Notes under the pieces: model-generated
Told to the model about the DNA's origin: nothing
Database searches by the model: none
The model's input: the letters and a program-made list of their open reading frames with translations, nothing else
Position numbers and translations under genes: made by a program
Shown here: positions 7,302 through 15,833 of the stretch, piece by piece
How positions within the stretch are numbered: position 1 is the stretch's first letter
How the letters are laid out: every line of letters starts with the position of its first letter
Assembly: GCF_003865015.1 (NCBI RefSeq)
Contig: NZ_BHVV01000002.1
Location: forward strand, 390,212 to 454,211
Direction of reading: 5' to 3'
Length of the DNA: 64,000 nucleotides
Origin: Sulfurisoma sediminicola
GTDB lineage: Bacteria > Pseudomonadota > Gammaproteobacteria > Burkholderiales > Rhodocyclaceae

Positions 7302-8840
7302 ATGTTCGAATCGGCCGAGCTGGGTCACAAGATCGACAAGGAAACCTACAAGCAGGCCGTGCCGCAGCTGCGGGCCGACCTGCTCGACGTGCAGTACGAC
7401 CTCAAGGAGCAGGGCAAGATCCCGGTGATCGTGCTGGTCTCCGGCCAGGACGGCGCCGGCAAGGGCGAGACCATCAACATCCTCTACGAGTGGATGGACC
7501 CGCGCTTCATCTCGACGCTGGCATTCTCGGCACCGACCGACGAGGAGCGCTTGCGCCCCTTCATGTGGCGCTACTGGCGCGCCCTGCCGCCCAAGGGTCG
7601 CATCGGGGTGTTCGCCGGCTCGTGGTACTCGAGTCCGATCCACGACCGGCTCGACGGCGGCATGACCAAGGCGGCGATGGATGCGCGCATCGACCAGATC
7701 AACCGCTTCGAGGCGATGCTGGTCAACGAGGGCGCGCTGGTGCTCAAGTTCTGGTTCCACCTGACCAAGGACGGGCAGAAACGCCGCCTCAAGGCGCTGG
7801 AAAAGGATCCGAAGACCGCCTGGCGCGTGACCAAGTGGAACTGGGACCGGCTCAAGACCTACGACAAGCTGCAGGACGTCGTCGGCCATGTGCTGCGCAT
7901 GACCAACACGCCGTGGGCGCCGTGGACCATCATCGAGGGCGAGGATGACCGCTATCGCTCGCTCACCACCGGCAAGATCCTGCTCGAGGCGATCCGCCAG
8001 CGTCTGGCCCATCCGGAAAAGCAGTTCACCCCGGTGGCACCGCCGTCGCGGCCCAACATCGACGGCCGCGACGTGCTGTCCGAGCTCAAGCTCAACCGCA
8101 AGCCGATCACCAAGGCCGACTACGAAACGCAGCTGGCCAAGTGGCAGGGCAAGCTCTCCGAACTGGTGCGCGACCCGCGCTTCAAGAACCATTCGGTGCT
8201 CTGCGCCTTCGAGGGGTCGGACGCCGCCGGCAAGGGTGGCACCATTCGCCGCATCGTCTCCGCACTCGATGCTCGCGACTACCAGGTCGTGCCGGTCGCC
8301 GCGCCGACCGAGGAAGAGCGTGCCCAGCCCTATCTGTGGCGCTTCTGGCGTCACATCCCGCGCACCGGCCGGGTGACGATCTTCGACCGCACCTGGTACG
8401 GCCGCGTGCTGGTCGAGCGGGTCGAAGGCTACTGCGCCGAGGCCGACTGGCTGCGTGCCTATTCCGAGATCAACGACTTCGAGCACGACCTCTCGGACTC
8501 CGGCGTCATCGTCATCAAGTTCTGGCTGCAGATCAGCAAGGACGAGCAGCTCAAGCGCTTCAAGGAGCGCGAGAAGATCGAGTTCAAGCAGTTCAAGATC
8601 ACCGAGGAAGACTGGCGCAACCGCGAGAAGTGGGACGCCTATCACGAGGCGGTGTGCGACATGGTCGATCGCACCAGCACCGGCAACGCGCCATGGACCA
8701 TCGTCGAGGCCAACGACAAGAACTTCGCCCGGGTCAAGGTGCTGCGTACAATCTGCGAACGGCTCGAGGCCGCGCTCGATGCCAAGCCGGGCGCCGAGGG
8801 CGTGGCGGCCGCCGAGAAACCGAAAAAGAAAAAGGACTGA
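7302..8840 (+). CDS. pap: Polyphosphate:AMP phosphotransferase (two-domain PPK2)
   Basis: 512 residues with two consecutive PPK2 domains, the arrangement of class II PPK2 enzymes that phosphorylate AMP to ADP from polyphosphate. Walker A loops are visible in both: GQDGAGKGE (48-56) and GSDAAGKGG (305-313, Lys311). Lid-module motifs FAGSWYSSP in the first half and FDRTWYGRVLVER in the second indicate that the C-terminal domain is the catalytically typical one. The lysine-rich tail (EKPKKKKD) is low complexity. It is packed between rsmE and argA, with ATG 7302 after a GGGG run. Possible link: energy salvage from polyphosphate, in keeping with phoU nearby. Confidence 0.92.
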   Translation: MFESAELGHKIDKETYKQAVPQLRADLLDVQYDLKEQGKIPVIVLVSGQDGAGKGETINILYEWMDPRFISTLAFSAPTDEERLRPFMWRYWRALPPKGRIGVFAGSWYSSPIHDRLDGGMTKAAMDARIDQINRFEAMLVNEGALVLKFWFHLTKDGQKRRLKALEKDPKTAWRVTKWNWDRLKTYDKLQDVVGHVLRMTNTPWAPWTIIEGEDDRYRSLTTGKILLEAIRQRLAHPEKQFTPVAPPSRPNIDGRDVLSELKLNRKPITKADYETQLAKWQGKLSELVRDPRFKNHSVLCAFEGSDAAGKGGTIRRIVSALDARDYQVVPVAAPTEEERAQPYLWRFWRHIPRTGRVTIFDRTWYGRVLVERVEGYCAEADWLRAYSEINDFEHDLSDSGVIVIKFWLQISKDEQLKRFKEREKIEFKQFKITEEDWRNREKWDAYHEAVCDMVDRTSTGNAPWTIVEANDKNFARVKVLRTICERLEAALDAKPGAEGVAAAEKPKKKKD

Positions 8841-8848
8841 CGCCGAGC

Positions 8849-10186
8849 ATGACCATCGAAACGCGGCAGGCGCCGCCTGAGAGCGATACCCGCCTCGTCG
8901 CGTGGGTGCGCCAGGCGGCGCCCTACATTCATGCCTTCCGCGGCAAGACCTTCGTCATCGCCTTCGGCGGCGAAGTGTTCTCCGATGGCGGCGCCCAGGA
9001 CCTGATGTACGACATCGCCCTGCTCGACAGCATGGGCATCCGCCTGGTGCTGGTGCACGGTGCACGGCCGCAGATCGACGCCGAGATGCGCAGCCGCGGG
9101 CTCGAGCCGCGTTTCCACAAGGGCGTGCGCGTCACCGACTCCGATGCGCTCGAATGCGTCAAGCGCGCGATGGGCGTGACGCGCATCGAGATCGAGGCAC
9201 TGCTGTCGCAGGGCCTGCCGAATACCCCGATGGCCGGCGCCTTCCTGCGCGTCACCGGCGGCAACTTCATCACGGCGCGGCCGGTGGGTGTCGTCGACGG
9301 TGTCGATTTCCAGTACACCGGCGCGGTGCGCAAGGTCATCGCCGACGAGATCCAGGGCGACCTGGCACAGGAGAACGTCGTGCTGATCACGCCGATCGGC
9401 GCTTCGCCGACGGGGGAGATATTCAACCTCGCCTGGGAGGAAGTGGCCGAGGCGGTGGCCGTGGCGATTCGCGCCGACAAGCTGATCTTCCTCGCCGACG
9501 GCGCCGGCCTGGTCGACCGCAAGGGCACGGTGATCGACGCGCTGACCGTGGACGAGGCCGAACAGCTGCTCGGCAAGGCCAAACAGGCGCCGGAGATCGA
9601 GCGCGTGCTGCGCGGCTCGATCCGCGCCTGCCACGGCGGCGTCGGCCGGGTGCATTTCCTCGACCGCAAGGCCGATGGCGCCATGTTGATGGAGTTCTTC
9701 ACCCGCGACGGCTTCGGCACGGTGATGACGCATGATCCGCTGGCGCTGCTGCGCAACGCCACCGTCGACGACGTCGGCGCGATCCTCGGCCTGATCGAGC
9801 CGCTCGAGGCCGACGGCACGCTGGTCAAGCGCGGGCGCGAACGGCTGGAGATGGAGATCGAGCGCTTTTCGGTGCTCGAGCACGACGGCGTCATCGTCGG
9901 CTGCGCCGCGCTCTACCCGTTTTCGAGCGAGAAAGCGGCGGAGCTCGCTTGCCTCGCCGTCGATCCCGAATTCCGTCGCGCCGGCTACGGCGACCAGTTG
10001 CGGCGCCACATCGAGGCGCGGGCGAAGAAGCTGAAGCTGAAAAAGCTCTTCGTGCTGACGACCCGGACCGCGCACTGGTTCATCGAGCGCGGCTTCGAGG
10101 AGGCGCCGCCCGACACCCTGCCGGCGGCCCGGCGCGAACTCTACAATTTCCAGCGCCGCTCCAAGGTTTTCGTCAAGGCCCTTTAA
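8849..10186 (+). CDS. argA: N-acetylglutamate synthase (classical ArgA)
   Basis: 445 residues, normal for bifunctional-looking ArgA. It makes N-acetylglutamate from glutamate and acetyl-CoA, the first step of arginine synthesis. The first ~290 residues are an amino-acid-kinase fold (GKTFVIAFGGEVF, LVLVHGARPQIDAEM, LIFLADGAGLVDRKG) used for arginine feedback; the last ~150 are a GNAT acetyltransferase (IVGCAALYPF, LACLAVDPEFRRAGYGDQL). ATG 8849 is preceded by AAGGA. argC lies elsewhere in the window at 58560, so the pathway genes are dispersed. Confidence 0.95.
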   Translation: MTIETRQAPPESDTRLVAWVRQAAPYIHAFRGKTFVIAFGGEVFSDGGAQDLMYDIALLDSMGIRLVLVHGARPQIDAEMRSRGLEPRFHKGVRVTDSDALECVKRAMGVTRIEIEALLSQGLPNTPMAGAFLRVTGGNFITARPVGVVDGVDFQYTGAVRKVIADEIQGDLAQENVVLITPIGASPTGEIFNLAWEEVAEAVAVAIRADKLIFLADGAGLVDRKGTVIDALTVDEAEQLLGKAKQAPEIERVLRGSIRACHGGVGRVHFLDRKADGAMLMEFFTRDGFGTVMTHDPLALLRNATVDDVGAILGLIEPLEADGTLVKRGRERLEMEIERFSVLEHDGVIVGCAALYPFSSEKAAELACLAVDPEFRRAGYGDQLRRHIEARAKKLKLKKLFVLTTRTAHWFIERGFEEAPPDTLPAARRELYNFQRRSKVFVKAL

Positions 10187-10259
10187 TCCGGCGGCTGCGC
10201 CTCCACTTATTGCCAGGTCGGTAGCCGCTCAGCAGATATTTTTGAAAGGAAACAAATAG

Positions 10260-10532
10260 ATGGCGCGCATGGTGAATTGCATCAAACTCGGCCGCGAGGC
10301 GGAAGGGCTGGATTTCCCGCCCATGCCCGGCGAACTCGGCAAGCGGCTCTGGGAAAACGTGTCGAAGGAGGCCTGGCAGCAGTGGATCAAGCTGCAGACC
10401 ATGCTGATCAACGAGAACCGCCTCAACCTGATGGACCCGCGGGCCCGCACCTACTTGGCCGAGCAGGTGACCAAGCATTTCTTCGGCGAAGGTGCCGAGC
10501 AGGCCGCGGGCTACGTGCCGCCCAAAGGCTGA
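10260..10532 (+). CDS. yggX: Fe(2+)-trafficking / oxidative damage protection protein YggX
   Basis: 90 residues, typical length. The sequence [19 protein letters not shown] with the single conserved Cys7, and later [12 protein letters not shown], are YggX signatures. The protein helps protect iron-sulfur clusters from oxidants and may handle labile iron. It has its own ribosome site (GAAAGGAAAC) and is followed by a strong hairpin terminator, closing the rsmE-pap-argA-yggX block. Confidence 0.95.
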   Translation: MARMVNCIKLGREAEGLDFPPMPGELGKRLWENVSKEAWQQWIKLQTMLINENRLNLMDPRARTYLAEQVTKHFFGEGAEQAAGYVPPKG

Positions 10533-10551
10533 ACCGCATCTGCCAATGAGC

Positions 10552-10588
10552 GAAGGGCCGCCCCGGTGTCGAGGCGGCCCTTCTCTTT
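10552..10588 (+). terminator. Rho-independent terminator after yggX
   Basis: An 11-bp perfect stem, GAAGGGCCGCC (10552-10562) with GGCGGCCCTTC (10573-10583), followed by TCTTT. The T-tract is short but the stem is strong. Confidence 0.75.
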
Positions 10589-10590
10589 GG

Positions 10591-10620
10591 TGCGGTGGTG
10601 CGGTGGTGCGGTGGTGCGGC
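10591..10620. repeat. Tandem octamer repeat between yggX and phoU
   Basis: Three perfect copies of TGCGGTGG (10591-10614) and a partial fourth (10615-10620) lie directly after the terminator. No function is apparent; copy number could vary by slippage. Confidence 0.8.
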
Positions 10621-10627
10621 GCCGGCT

Positions 10628-11329
10628 TCAGCCTTCGGCTGCCTCGCGCTCGATGGCCTCGAGGCCGATGTGGCGGACGTCGCGGCCCTTGACCATATAG
10701 ACGACGTATTCCGAGATGTTCTTGGCGTGGTCGCCGATGCGCTCGATGGCCTTGGCGATGAACAGCACCTCCAGCGAGGAGGAGATCATGCGCGGGTCCT
10801 CCATCATGAAGGTGATGAGCTGGCGCATGATGGATTTGAATTCGGCGTCGACTTCCTTGTCCTGGCGGGCGATCTGGGCGGATACCGTGGGATCGGTGCG
10901 GGCGAAGGCATCGAGTGCCTTGCGCAGCATGGCGACGGCGGTGGCCGAGACGTGGCGCAGCTCGACCCGCGGGACGAAGGGCATGTCGCCGGAGTGCAGC
11001 GTGCGGGCGCGTTTGGCGATCTTCTTCGCCTCGTCGCCGACGCGTTCGAGGTCGGTGATGGTCTTGATCACCGCCATGATCATGCGCAGGTCGGAGGCCG
11101 CCGGCTGGCGCCGCGCGATCAGGTGGGCGCAGGCTTCGTCCAGCTCGACCTCATGGCGATTGACGTCGTGGTCGGTTGCGACGACCTCGTCGGCCAGCAT
11201 CAGGTCGCCGGTCTCGAGCGCGGCGAAGGCGCGGACGATCTGCTGCTCGACGAGGCCGCCCATCTGCAACACGCGCGAGCGGATGTTCTCGAGGTCGGCG
11301 TCGAACTGCTTGGCGATGTGTTCGTTCAT
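10628..11329 (-). CDS. phoU: Phosphate signalling protein PhoU
   Basis: 233 residues with two repeats of the three-helix PhoU domain: the metal-binding-type motifs TDLERVGDEAKKIAKRA (about 92-108) and KAIERIGDHAKNISEYV (about 193-209) are clear. PhoU damps the PhoR-PhoB phosphate starvation response and restrains Pst uptake in the cytoplasm. The pst and phoB/phoR genes are not in the window, so phoU is uncoupled from them here. Upstream on the minus strand is a CTGTCAT half-site (11390-11384) and a 7-bp hairpin (11362-11381). Confidence 0.95.
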   Translation of the reverse strand: MNEHIAKQFDADLENIRSRVLQMGGLVEQQIVRAFAALETGDLMLADEVVATDHDVNRHEVELDEACAHLIARRQPAASDLRMIMAVIKTITDLERVGDEAKKIAKRARTLHSGDMPFVPRVELRHVSATAVAMLRKALDAFARTDPTVSAQIARQDKEVDAEFKSIMRQLITFMMEDPRMISSSLEVLFIAKAIERIGDHAKNISEYVVYMVKGRDVRHIGLEAIEREAAEG

Positions 11330-11397
11330 GGTGGGGCTCTCCGTCGCTGCTTCGGGTCAGGCGGAGCAGTTTATTGCTCCGACATGACAGGAATGTT

Positions 11398-12075
11398 TCA
11401 CTTGCCCATTTGCCTCACGCCGTCGGGGGTGGCCAGCAGCAGCAGGTCGGCGCCGCGGCAGGCGAAGAGGCCGTTGGTGACGACGCCGACGATCTGGTTG
11501 AGCTTGGTTTCGAAGCCGGCCGGGTCGGCGATGGCGAGGCCGTGGACGTCGAGGATCAGGTTGCCGTTGTCGGTAGTGAAGCCTTCGCGCAGTTTGGGCT
11601 TGCCGCCGAGCTTCTCGATTTCGCGGGCAACGTAGGCGCGCGCCATCGGGATCACCTCGACCGGCAGCGGGAACTTGCCCAGCGTGCCGACCAGTTTGCT
11701 CTGGTCGCAGACGCAGATGAACTTGCCGGCCACGGCGGCGACGATCTTCTCGCGCGTCAGCGCGCCGCCGCCGCCCTTGACCATCTCGAGATTCCCGGTG
11801 ATCTCGTCGGCGCCGTCGACATAGACCGGCATGCTCGTCACCTCGTTGAGGTCGACGACCTTGATGCCGTGGCCCTCGAGGCGCTTCTTCGTCGCCTCCG
11901 AGCTCGCCACCGTGGCGGCGATGCGGTCCTTGACGGCGGCGAGTTCATCGATGAAGAAGTTGGCGGTGGAGCCGGTGCCGACGCCGATGATGCTGCCGGC
12001 GGGCACGTTGGCGGCGATGTAATCGCGCGCGGCGCGCGCCACGGCCTGCTTGAGTTCGTCCTGGGTCATTGCCAT
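11398..12075 (-). CDS. rpiA: Ribose-5-phosphate isomerase A
   Basis: 225 residues. It interconverts ribose 5-phosphate and ribulose 5-phosphate in the pentose phosphate pathway. Family motifs are [15 protein letters not shown] (phosphate loop), [17 protein letters not shown] (catalytic Asp) and [12 protein letters not shown]. The start is ATG 12075 with a GGAG site. A hairpin with a T-tract between lpdA and rpiA (12089-12112) suggests rpiA is transcribed apart from the pyruvate dehydrogenase operon. Confidence 0.97.
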   Translation of the reverse strand: MAMTQDELKQAVARAARDYIAANVPAGSIIGVGTGSTANFFIDELAAVKDRIAATVASSEATKKRLEGHGIKVVDLNEVTSMPVYVDGADEITGNLEMVKGGGGALTREKIVAAVAGKFICVCDQSKLVGTLGKFPLPVEVIPMARAYVAREIEKLGGKPKLREGFTTDNGNLILDVHGLAIADPAGFETKLNQIVGVVTNGLFACRGADLLLLATPDGVRQMGK

Positions 12076-12088
12076 GGGCTGTCTCCGA

Positions 12089-12112
12089 AAAATATGCCCG
12101 GTCAGGCCGGGC
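12089..12112 (-). terminator. Terminator downstream of lpdA
   Basis: Read on the minus strand: stem GCCCGG (12112-12107), loop CCTGA, stem CCGGGC (12101-12096), followed by ATATTTTTC. It ends the aceE-aceF-Ntn-lpdA transcript before rpiA. Confidence 0.7.
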
Positions 12113-12142
12113 TTCTGAATTTTTTGAGTATAGCGGAAGCCG

Positions 12143-13876
12143 CTATTTCTTCCGCGCCGGCGGCAGGTCCGTGCAACTGCCGTGGGCGGCTTCGGCAGCC
12201 AGGCCCACGGTTTCGCCCAGGGTCGGGTGCGGATGGATGGTCTTGCCGATGTCCACGGCGTCGGCCCCCATCTCGATCGCCAGCGCCACTTCGCCGATCA
12301 TGTCGCCGGCGTTGGGGCCGACGATGGCGCCGCCGATGATGCGATGGCTCTCCGCATCGAACAGCAGCTTGGTGAAACCGTAGTCGGCGCCGTTGGCGAT
12401 GGCGCGGCCCGAGGCGGCCCAGGGGAACTGGCCCTTCTCGATGGCGCGGCCCTGCGCCTTGCATTGCTCCTCGGTGAGGCCGACCCAGGCGATCTCGGGG
12501 CTGGTGTAGGCGACCGAGGGGATCACGCTGGCGTCGAAATGCGAGCGCTGGCCGGCGGCCACCTCGGCGGCGACATGCGCCTCGTGCACGGCCTTGTGGG
12601 CGAGCATGGGCTGGCCGACGATGTCGCCGATGGCGAAGATGTGCGGCACGTTGCTGCGCATCTGCGGGCTGACCTCGATGAAGCCGCGTTCGGTCACGGC
12701 GACGCCGGCCTTGTCGGCGGCAATTTTCCTGCCGTTGGGCGAGCGGCCTGTGGCGACCAGGACCATGTCGTAGCGCTGCGCCTCGGCGGGCGCCTGCTCG
12801 CCCTCGAATTTCACCCAGATGCCGTCGTCCTTCGCTTCGACGGAAACCGTCTTCGTCTTGAGCATGATGCGTTCGAAGCGCTGCGCGTTCTGCTTCTCCC
12901 AGACCTTGACCAGGTCGCGGTCGGCGCCGGGCATCAGGCCGTCGAGCATCTCGGCGACGGAAATCCTCGCGCCGAGCGCCGAATAGACCGTGGCCATTTC
13001 GAGGCCGATGATGCCGCCGCCGATGACCAGCATCTGCTTCGGCACGAAACGCAATTCGAGGGCGCCGGTGGAGTCGACGATGCGCGGATCCTCGGGGATG
13101 AAGGGCAGCTTCACCGCACTGGAGCCGGCGGCGATCACGGCCTGGGCGAACTTCACCACCTTGCGGCCCTCGTCGGTCTCGACGGCGATGTGCTGCGGGT
13201 CGAGGAAACTGCCGACGCCGCGCACCACCTGCACCTTGCGCGCCTTGGCCATGCCGGCTAGGCCCGTGGTGAGCTTGCCGACGACCTTGGCCTTGTGCGC
13301 GCGCAGCTTGTCGATGTCGACTTGCGGCGCGGCGAAGGCGACGCCGAGTTCGTTCATGTGCTGCGCTTCTTCCATCACCGCGGCGACATGCAGCAGCGCC
13401 TTGGACGGAATGCAGCCGACGTTGAGGCAGACGCCGCCGAGCGTGGCGTACTTCTCGACGAGCACGACCTTGAGGCCGAGGTCGGCGGCGCGGAAGGCCG
13501 CCGAGTAGCCGCCCGGGCCGGCGCCAAGGACCATGAGGTCGCATTCGATGTCGGCGCCGCCGGCATGGGTGGCGGCTGGCGCGGGGGCCGCAGCCGGGGC
13601 TGGAGCCGTGGTGGGTGCGGCTGGCGTCGCGGCGGCAATGGACGCACTTTCCTCCAGCACCAGCACCAGCACGCCCTCGGCGACCTTGTCGCCGACCTTG
13701 ATCTTCACTTCCCTGACCGTGCCGGCGACGGGCGAGGGCACGTCCATGGTGGCCTTGTCGGACTCCAGCGTGACCAGCGTGTCCTCGGCCTTGATGACAT
13801 CGCCCGGCTTGACGTGCACCTCGATGACCGGCACGTCCTTGAAATCGCCGATGTCGGGAACCTTGACTTCCATCAT
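12143..13876 (-). CDS. lpdA: Dihydrolipoamide dehydrogenase with N-terminal lipoyl domain (E3)
   Basis: 577 residues. Residues 1-~75 are a lipoyl domain with the lipoylated lysine in ESDKA (Lys41); an Ala/Pro/Thr-rich linker follows; the rest is a flavin disulfide reductase with [17 protein letters not shown] (FAD), the redox pair CLNVGC, the second dinucleotide loop [17 protein letters not shown] and the C-terminal base motif HPHPTLGE. It reoxidises the dihydrolipoyl groups of E2 with NAD+. Such lipoyl-E3 fusions are typical of betaproteobacterial pyruvate dehydrogenase. The lipoyl segment is almost identical at DNA level to that of aceF (see findings). The start (ATG 13876 or 13873) overlaps the end of the Ntn-hydrolase gene. 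Confidence 0.95.
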   Translation of the reverse strand: MMEVKVPDIGDFKDVPVIEVHVKPGDVIKAEDTLVTLESDKATMDVPSPVAGTVREVKIKVGDKVAEGVLVLVLEESASIAAATPAAPTTAPAPAAAPAPAATHAGGADIECDLMVLGAGPGGYSAAFRAADLGLKVVLVEKYATLGGVCLNVGCIPSKALLHVAAVMEEAQHMNELGVAFAAPQVDIDKLRAHKAKVVGKLTTGLAGMAKARKVQVVRGVGSFLDPQHIAVETDEGRKVVKFAQAVIAAGSSAVKLPFIPEDPRIVDSTGALELRFVPKQMLVIGGGIIGLEMATVYSALGARISVAEMLDGLMPGADRDLVKVWEKQNAQRFERIMLKTKTVSVEAKDDGIWVKFEGEQAPAEAQRYDMVLVATGRSPNGRKIAADKAGVAVTERGFIEVSPQMRSNVPHIFAIGDIVGQPMLAHKAVHEAHVAAEVAAGQRSHFDASVIPSVAYTSPEIAWVGLTEEQCKAQGRAIEKGQFPWAASGRAIANGADYGFTKLLFDAESHRIIGGAIVGPNAGDMIGEVALAIEMGADAVDIGKTIHPHPTLGETVGLAAEAAHGSCTDLPPARKK

Positions 13877-14451
13877 GACTTTTCTCCAGCGAGCGTGACC
13901 GTGTGAGAAACGATCGGCGGCCCGGATGCGGTGTCGAATTCGATGCCGGCGGCCACGCCCGCCTCGGCGATCTGTGCGGCGGTGAGCGCGGTATCGAAGG
14001 CGGCGTGCATGGCGCCCAGCGCGAAGTTGCGGCCCGAGCCGATGGCCCAGAAGCGGTCGAACTCGAACACTTCGCGCATGGTGTAGACGCCGTAGATGCC
14101 CGTCGGATTGGCGATCAGCGCGACGATCTGCGAACTCTCGTAGGGATCGTCCTCGTCCTCCTTCGGGTTGAGGTAGGCGTGTTCCTTGAGGACGGGATGC
14201 AGCCGGCGGAAGGTCTCGTAGACTTCCATGCGCGAGCCGAGCTTCACTTCCTCGAGCTTCGCCAACGCGCTGACGATCACCAGGTGATGCGCCGAACTGC
14301 CGCAGATGCCGACCCACGAACCGTGGAGCCTGAGGATCTTGTCGTGCTCGCCCTTGTAGTGGCGGCCCAGCCGGGTGTCGCCGAAGGTGGTCAGCGAGTC
14401 GCCGGCGATGGCCACCTCGCCGCCCTTCTTGACGACGCAGAGCGTGGTCAC
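13873..14451 (-). CDS. Proteasome/HslV-like Ntn hydrolase inside the PDH operon
   Basis: 192 residues. The N-terminus MTTLCVVKKGGEVAIAGDS aligns with HslV (M)TTIVSVRRNGHVVIAGD: after Met removal the Thr would be the Ntn nucleophile, Asp17 is kept, and a lysine near 37 could match HslV Lys33. The later VGICGSSAHH, IVALIANPTGIYGV and FWAIGSGRNFALGAMHAA segments match the beta-subunit fold, including the GSG turn. The GTG start at 14451 overlaps the aceF stop and the 3' end overlaps lpdA, so it is translated as part of the operon. No HslU-type ATPase is nearby. The substrate is unknown; processing or quality control of the dehydrogenase is only a guess. Databases sometimes name such proteins poorly. 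Confidence 0.75.
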   Translation of the reverse strand: MTTLCVVKKGGEVAIAGDSLTTFGDTRLGRHYKGEHDKILRLHGSWVGICGSSAHHLVIVSALAKLEEVKLGSRMEVYETFRRLHPVLKEHAYLNPKEDEDDPYESSQIVALIANPTGIYGVYTMREVFEFDRFWAIGSGRNFALGAMHAAFDTALTAAQIAEAGVAAGIEFDTASGPPIVSHTVTLAGEKS

Positions 14452-15830
14452 AGCAGGCTTCTCCTCATGTCGGCCAGCAACTGGCCGAGGAAGGCGGTGA
14501 AACGCGCCGCCAGCGCGCCGTCTATGACGCGGTGGTCATAGGACAGCGACAGCGGCAGCATCAGCCGCGGCACGAATTCCTTGCCGTTCCACTTCGGCTT
14601 GATCTCGGACTTCGACACGCCGAGGATGGCGACTTCGGGCGCGTTGATGATGGGCGTGAACGCCGTGCCGCCGATGCCGCCGAGGCTCGAGATGGAAATG
14701 CAGCCGCCCTGCATCTCGGCCGGGCCGAGCTTGCCGTCGCGCGCCTTCTTCGCCATGGCCGAGGACTCGCTGGCGATCTCCAGCACGCCCTTGCCGTCGG
14801 CGTTCTTGAGCACCGGCACCACCAGGCCGTTGGGCGTGTCGGCGGCGAAGCCGATGTGGAAGTACTGCTTCATCACCAGGCTCATTTCGCCATTTTCGGC
14901 CGTCGTTAGCGAGGCGTTGAAGCTGGGGTATTTCTTAAGCGCGACGACCATGGCCTTGATGAGGAAGGCGAGCATGGTGAGCTTGACGCCGCTCTTCTCG
15001 TTCTCCTTGTTGAGCTGGACGCGCAGCGCTTCGAGGTCGGTGATGTCGGCCTCGTCGAACTGGGTGACGTGCGGGATCATCGCCCAGTTGCGGGCGAGGT
15101 TGGCGCCGGAGATCTTCTGGATGCGCGACAGCGGCTTGGTTTCGATGGGGCCGAACTTGGCGAAGTCGACCTGCGGCCAGGGCAGCAGGCTGAGACCGGC
15201 GCCGCCGGCAGAAGTCGGTGCTGGCGAGACGGCGGTGGAACCCGCCATGACGCCTTTGACGAAGCCCTGCACATCGGCCTGGGTGATGCGGCCCTTGGGA
15301 CCGCTGCCCCTGACCTTGCGGACATCGACCCCGAGCTCGCGGGCGTAGCGGCGGACCGAGGGGCTGGCGTGGGCCTGGTGGCCGCCCATGACCTCGGCCG
15401 CGACGTCGCCGGGCGAGGGCATGCTGATCGCCGAAGGCGCCGTGGTCGGTTCGACCTCGGTCGGGCGCAGTTCGCAGACCTCGCCTTCTGCGGCCGGTGC
15501 CGGGATCGGCGCCGATGCCGGAGCAACGGCGGCCGGCGCAGCTGGCGCCGGAGCGGATGCTGCCGGAGCAGCCGGCGTGGCCTCTGCAGCCGCTCCGGCT
15601 TCGAGCAGCAGCACCAACACACCCTCGGCGACCTTGTCGCCGACCTTGATCTTCACTTCCCTGACCGTGCCGGCGGCGGGGGAGGGTACGTCCATGGTGG
15701 CCTTGTCGGACTCCAGCGTGACCAGCGTGTCCTCGGCCTTGATGACGTCGCCCGGCTTGACGTGCACCTCGATGACCGGCACGTCCTTGAAGTCGCCGAT
15801 GTCGGGAACTTTGACTTCGATCGTCGCCAT
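14448..15830 (-). CDS. aceF: Pyruvate dehydrogenase E2 (dihydrolipoyl acetyltransferase)
   Basis: 460 residues. One lipoyl domain (Lys43 in ESDKATMDV), an Ala/Pro linker, a peripheral subunit-binding domain (HASPSVRRYARELGVD, about 137-170), then the acetyltransferase core ending with YDHRVIDGALAARF, which holds the catalytic His and Asp. It moves the acetyl group from E1 to CoA. E. coli AceF has three lipoyl domains, here there is one, with a further one on Lpd. It lies 3 bases after aceE and overlaps the Ntn-hydrolase start. Confidence 0.96.
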   Translation of the reverse strand: MATIEVKVPDIGDFKDVPVIEVHVKPGDVIKAEDTLVTLESDKATMDVPSPAAGTVREVKIKVGDKVAEGVLVLLLEAGAAAEATPAAPAASAPAPAAPAAVAPASAPIPAPAAEGEVCELRPTEVEPTTAPSAISMPSPGDVAAEVMGGHQAHASPSVRRYARELGVDVRKVRGSGPKGRITQADVQGFVKGVMAGSTAVSPAPTSAGGAGLSLLPWPQVDFAKFGPIETKPLSRIQKISGANLARNWAMIPHVTQFDEADITDLEALRVQLNKENEKSGVKLTMLAFLIKAMVVALKKYPSFNASLTTAENGEMSLVMKQYFHIGFAADTPNGLVVPVLKNADGKGVLEIASESSAMAKKARDGKLGPAEMQGGCISISSLGGIGGTAFTPIINAPEVAILGVSKSEIKPKWNGKEFVPRLMLPLSLSYDHRVIDGALAARFTAFLGQLLADMRRSLL

Positions 15831-15833
15831 GGC

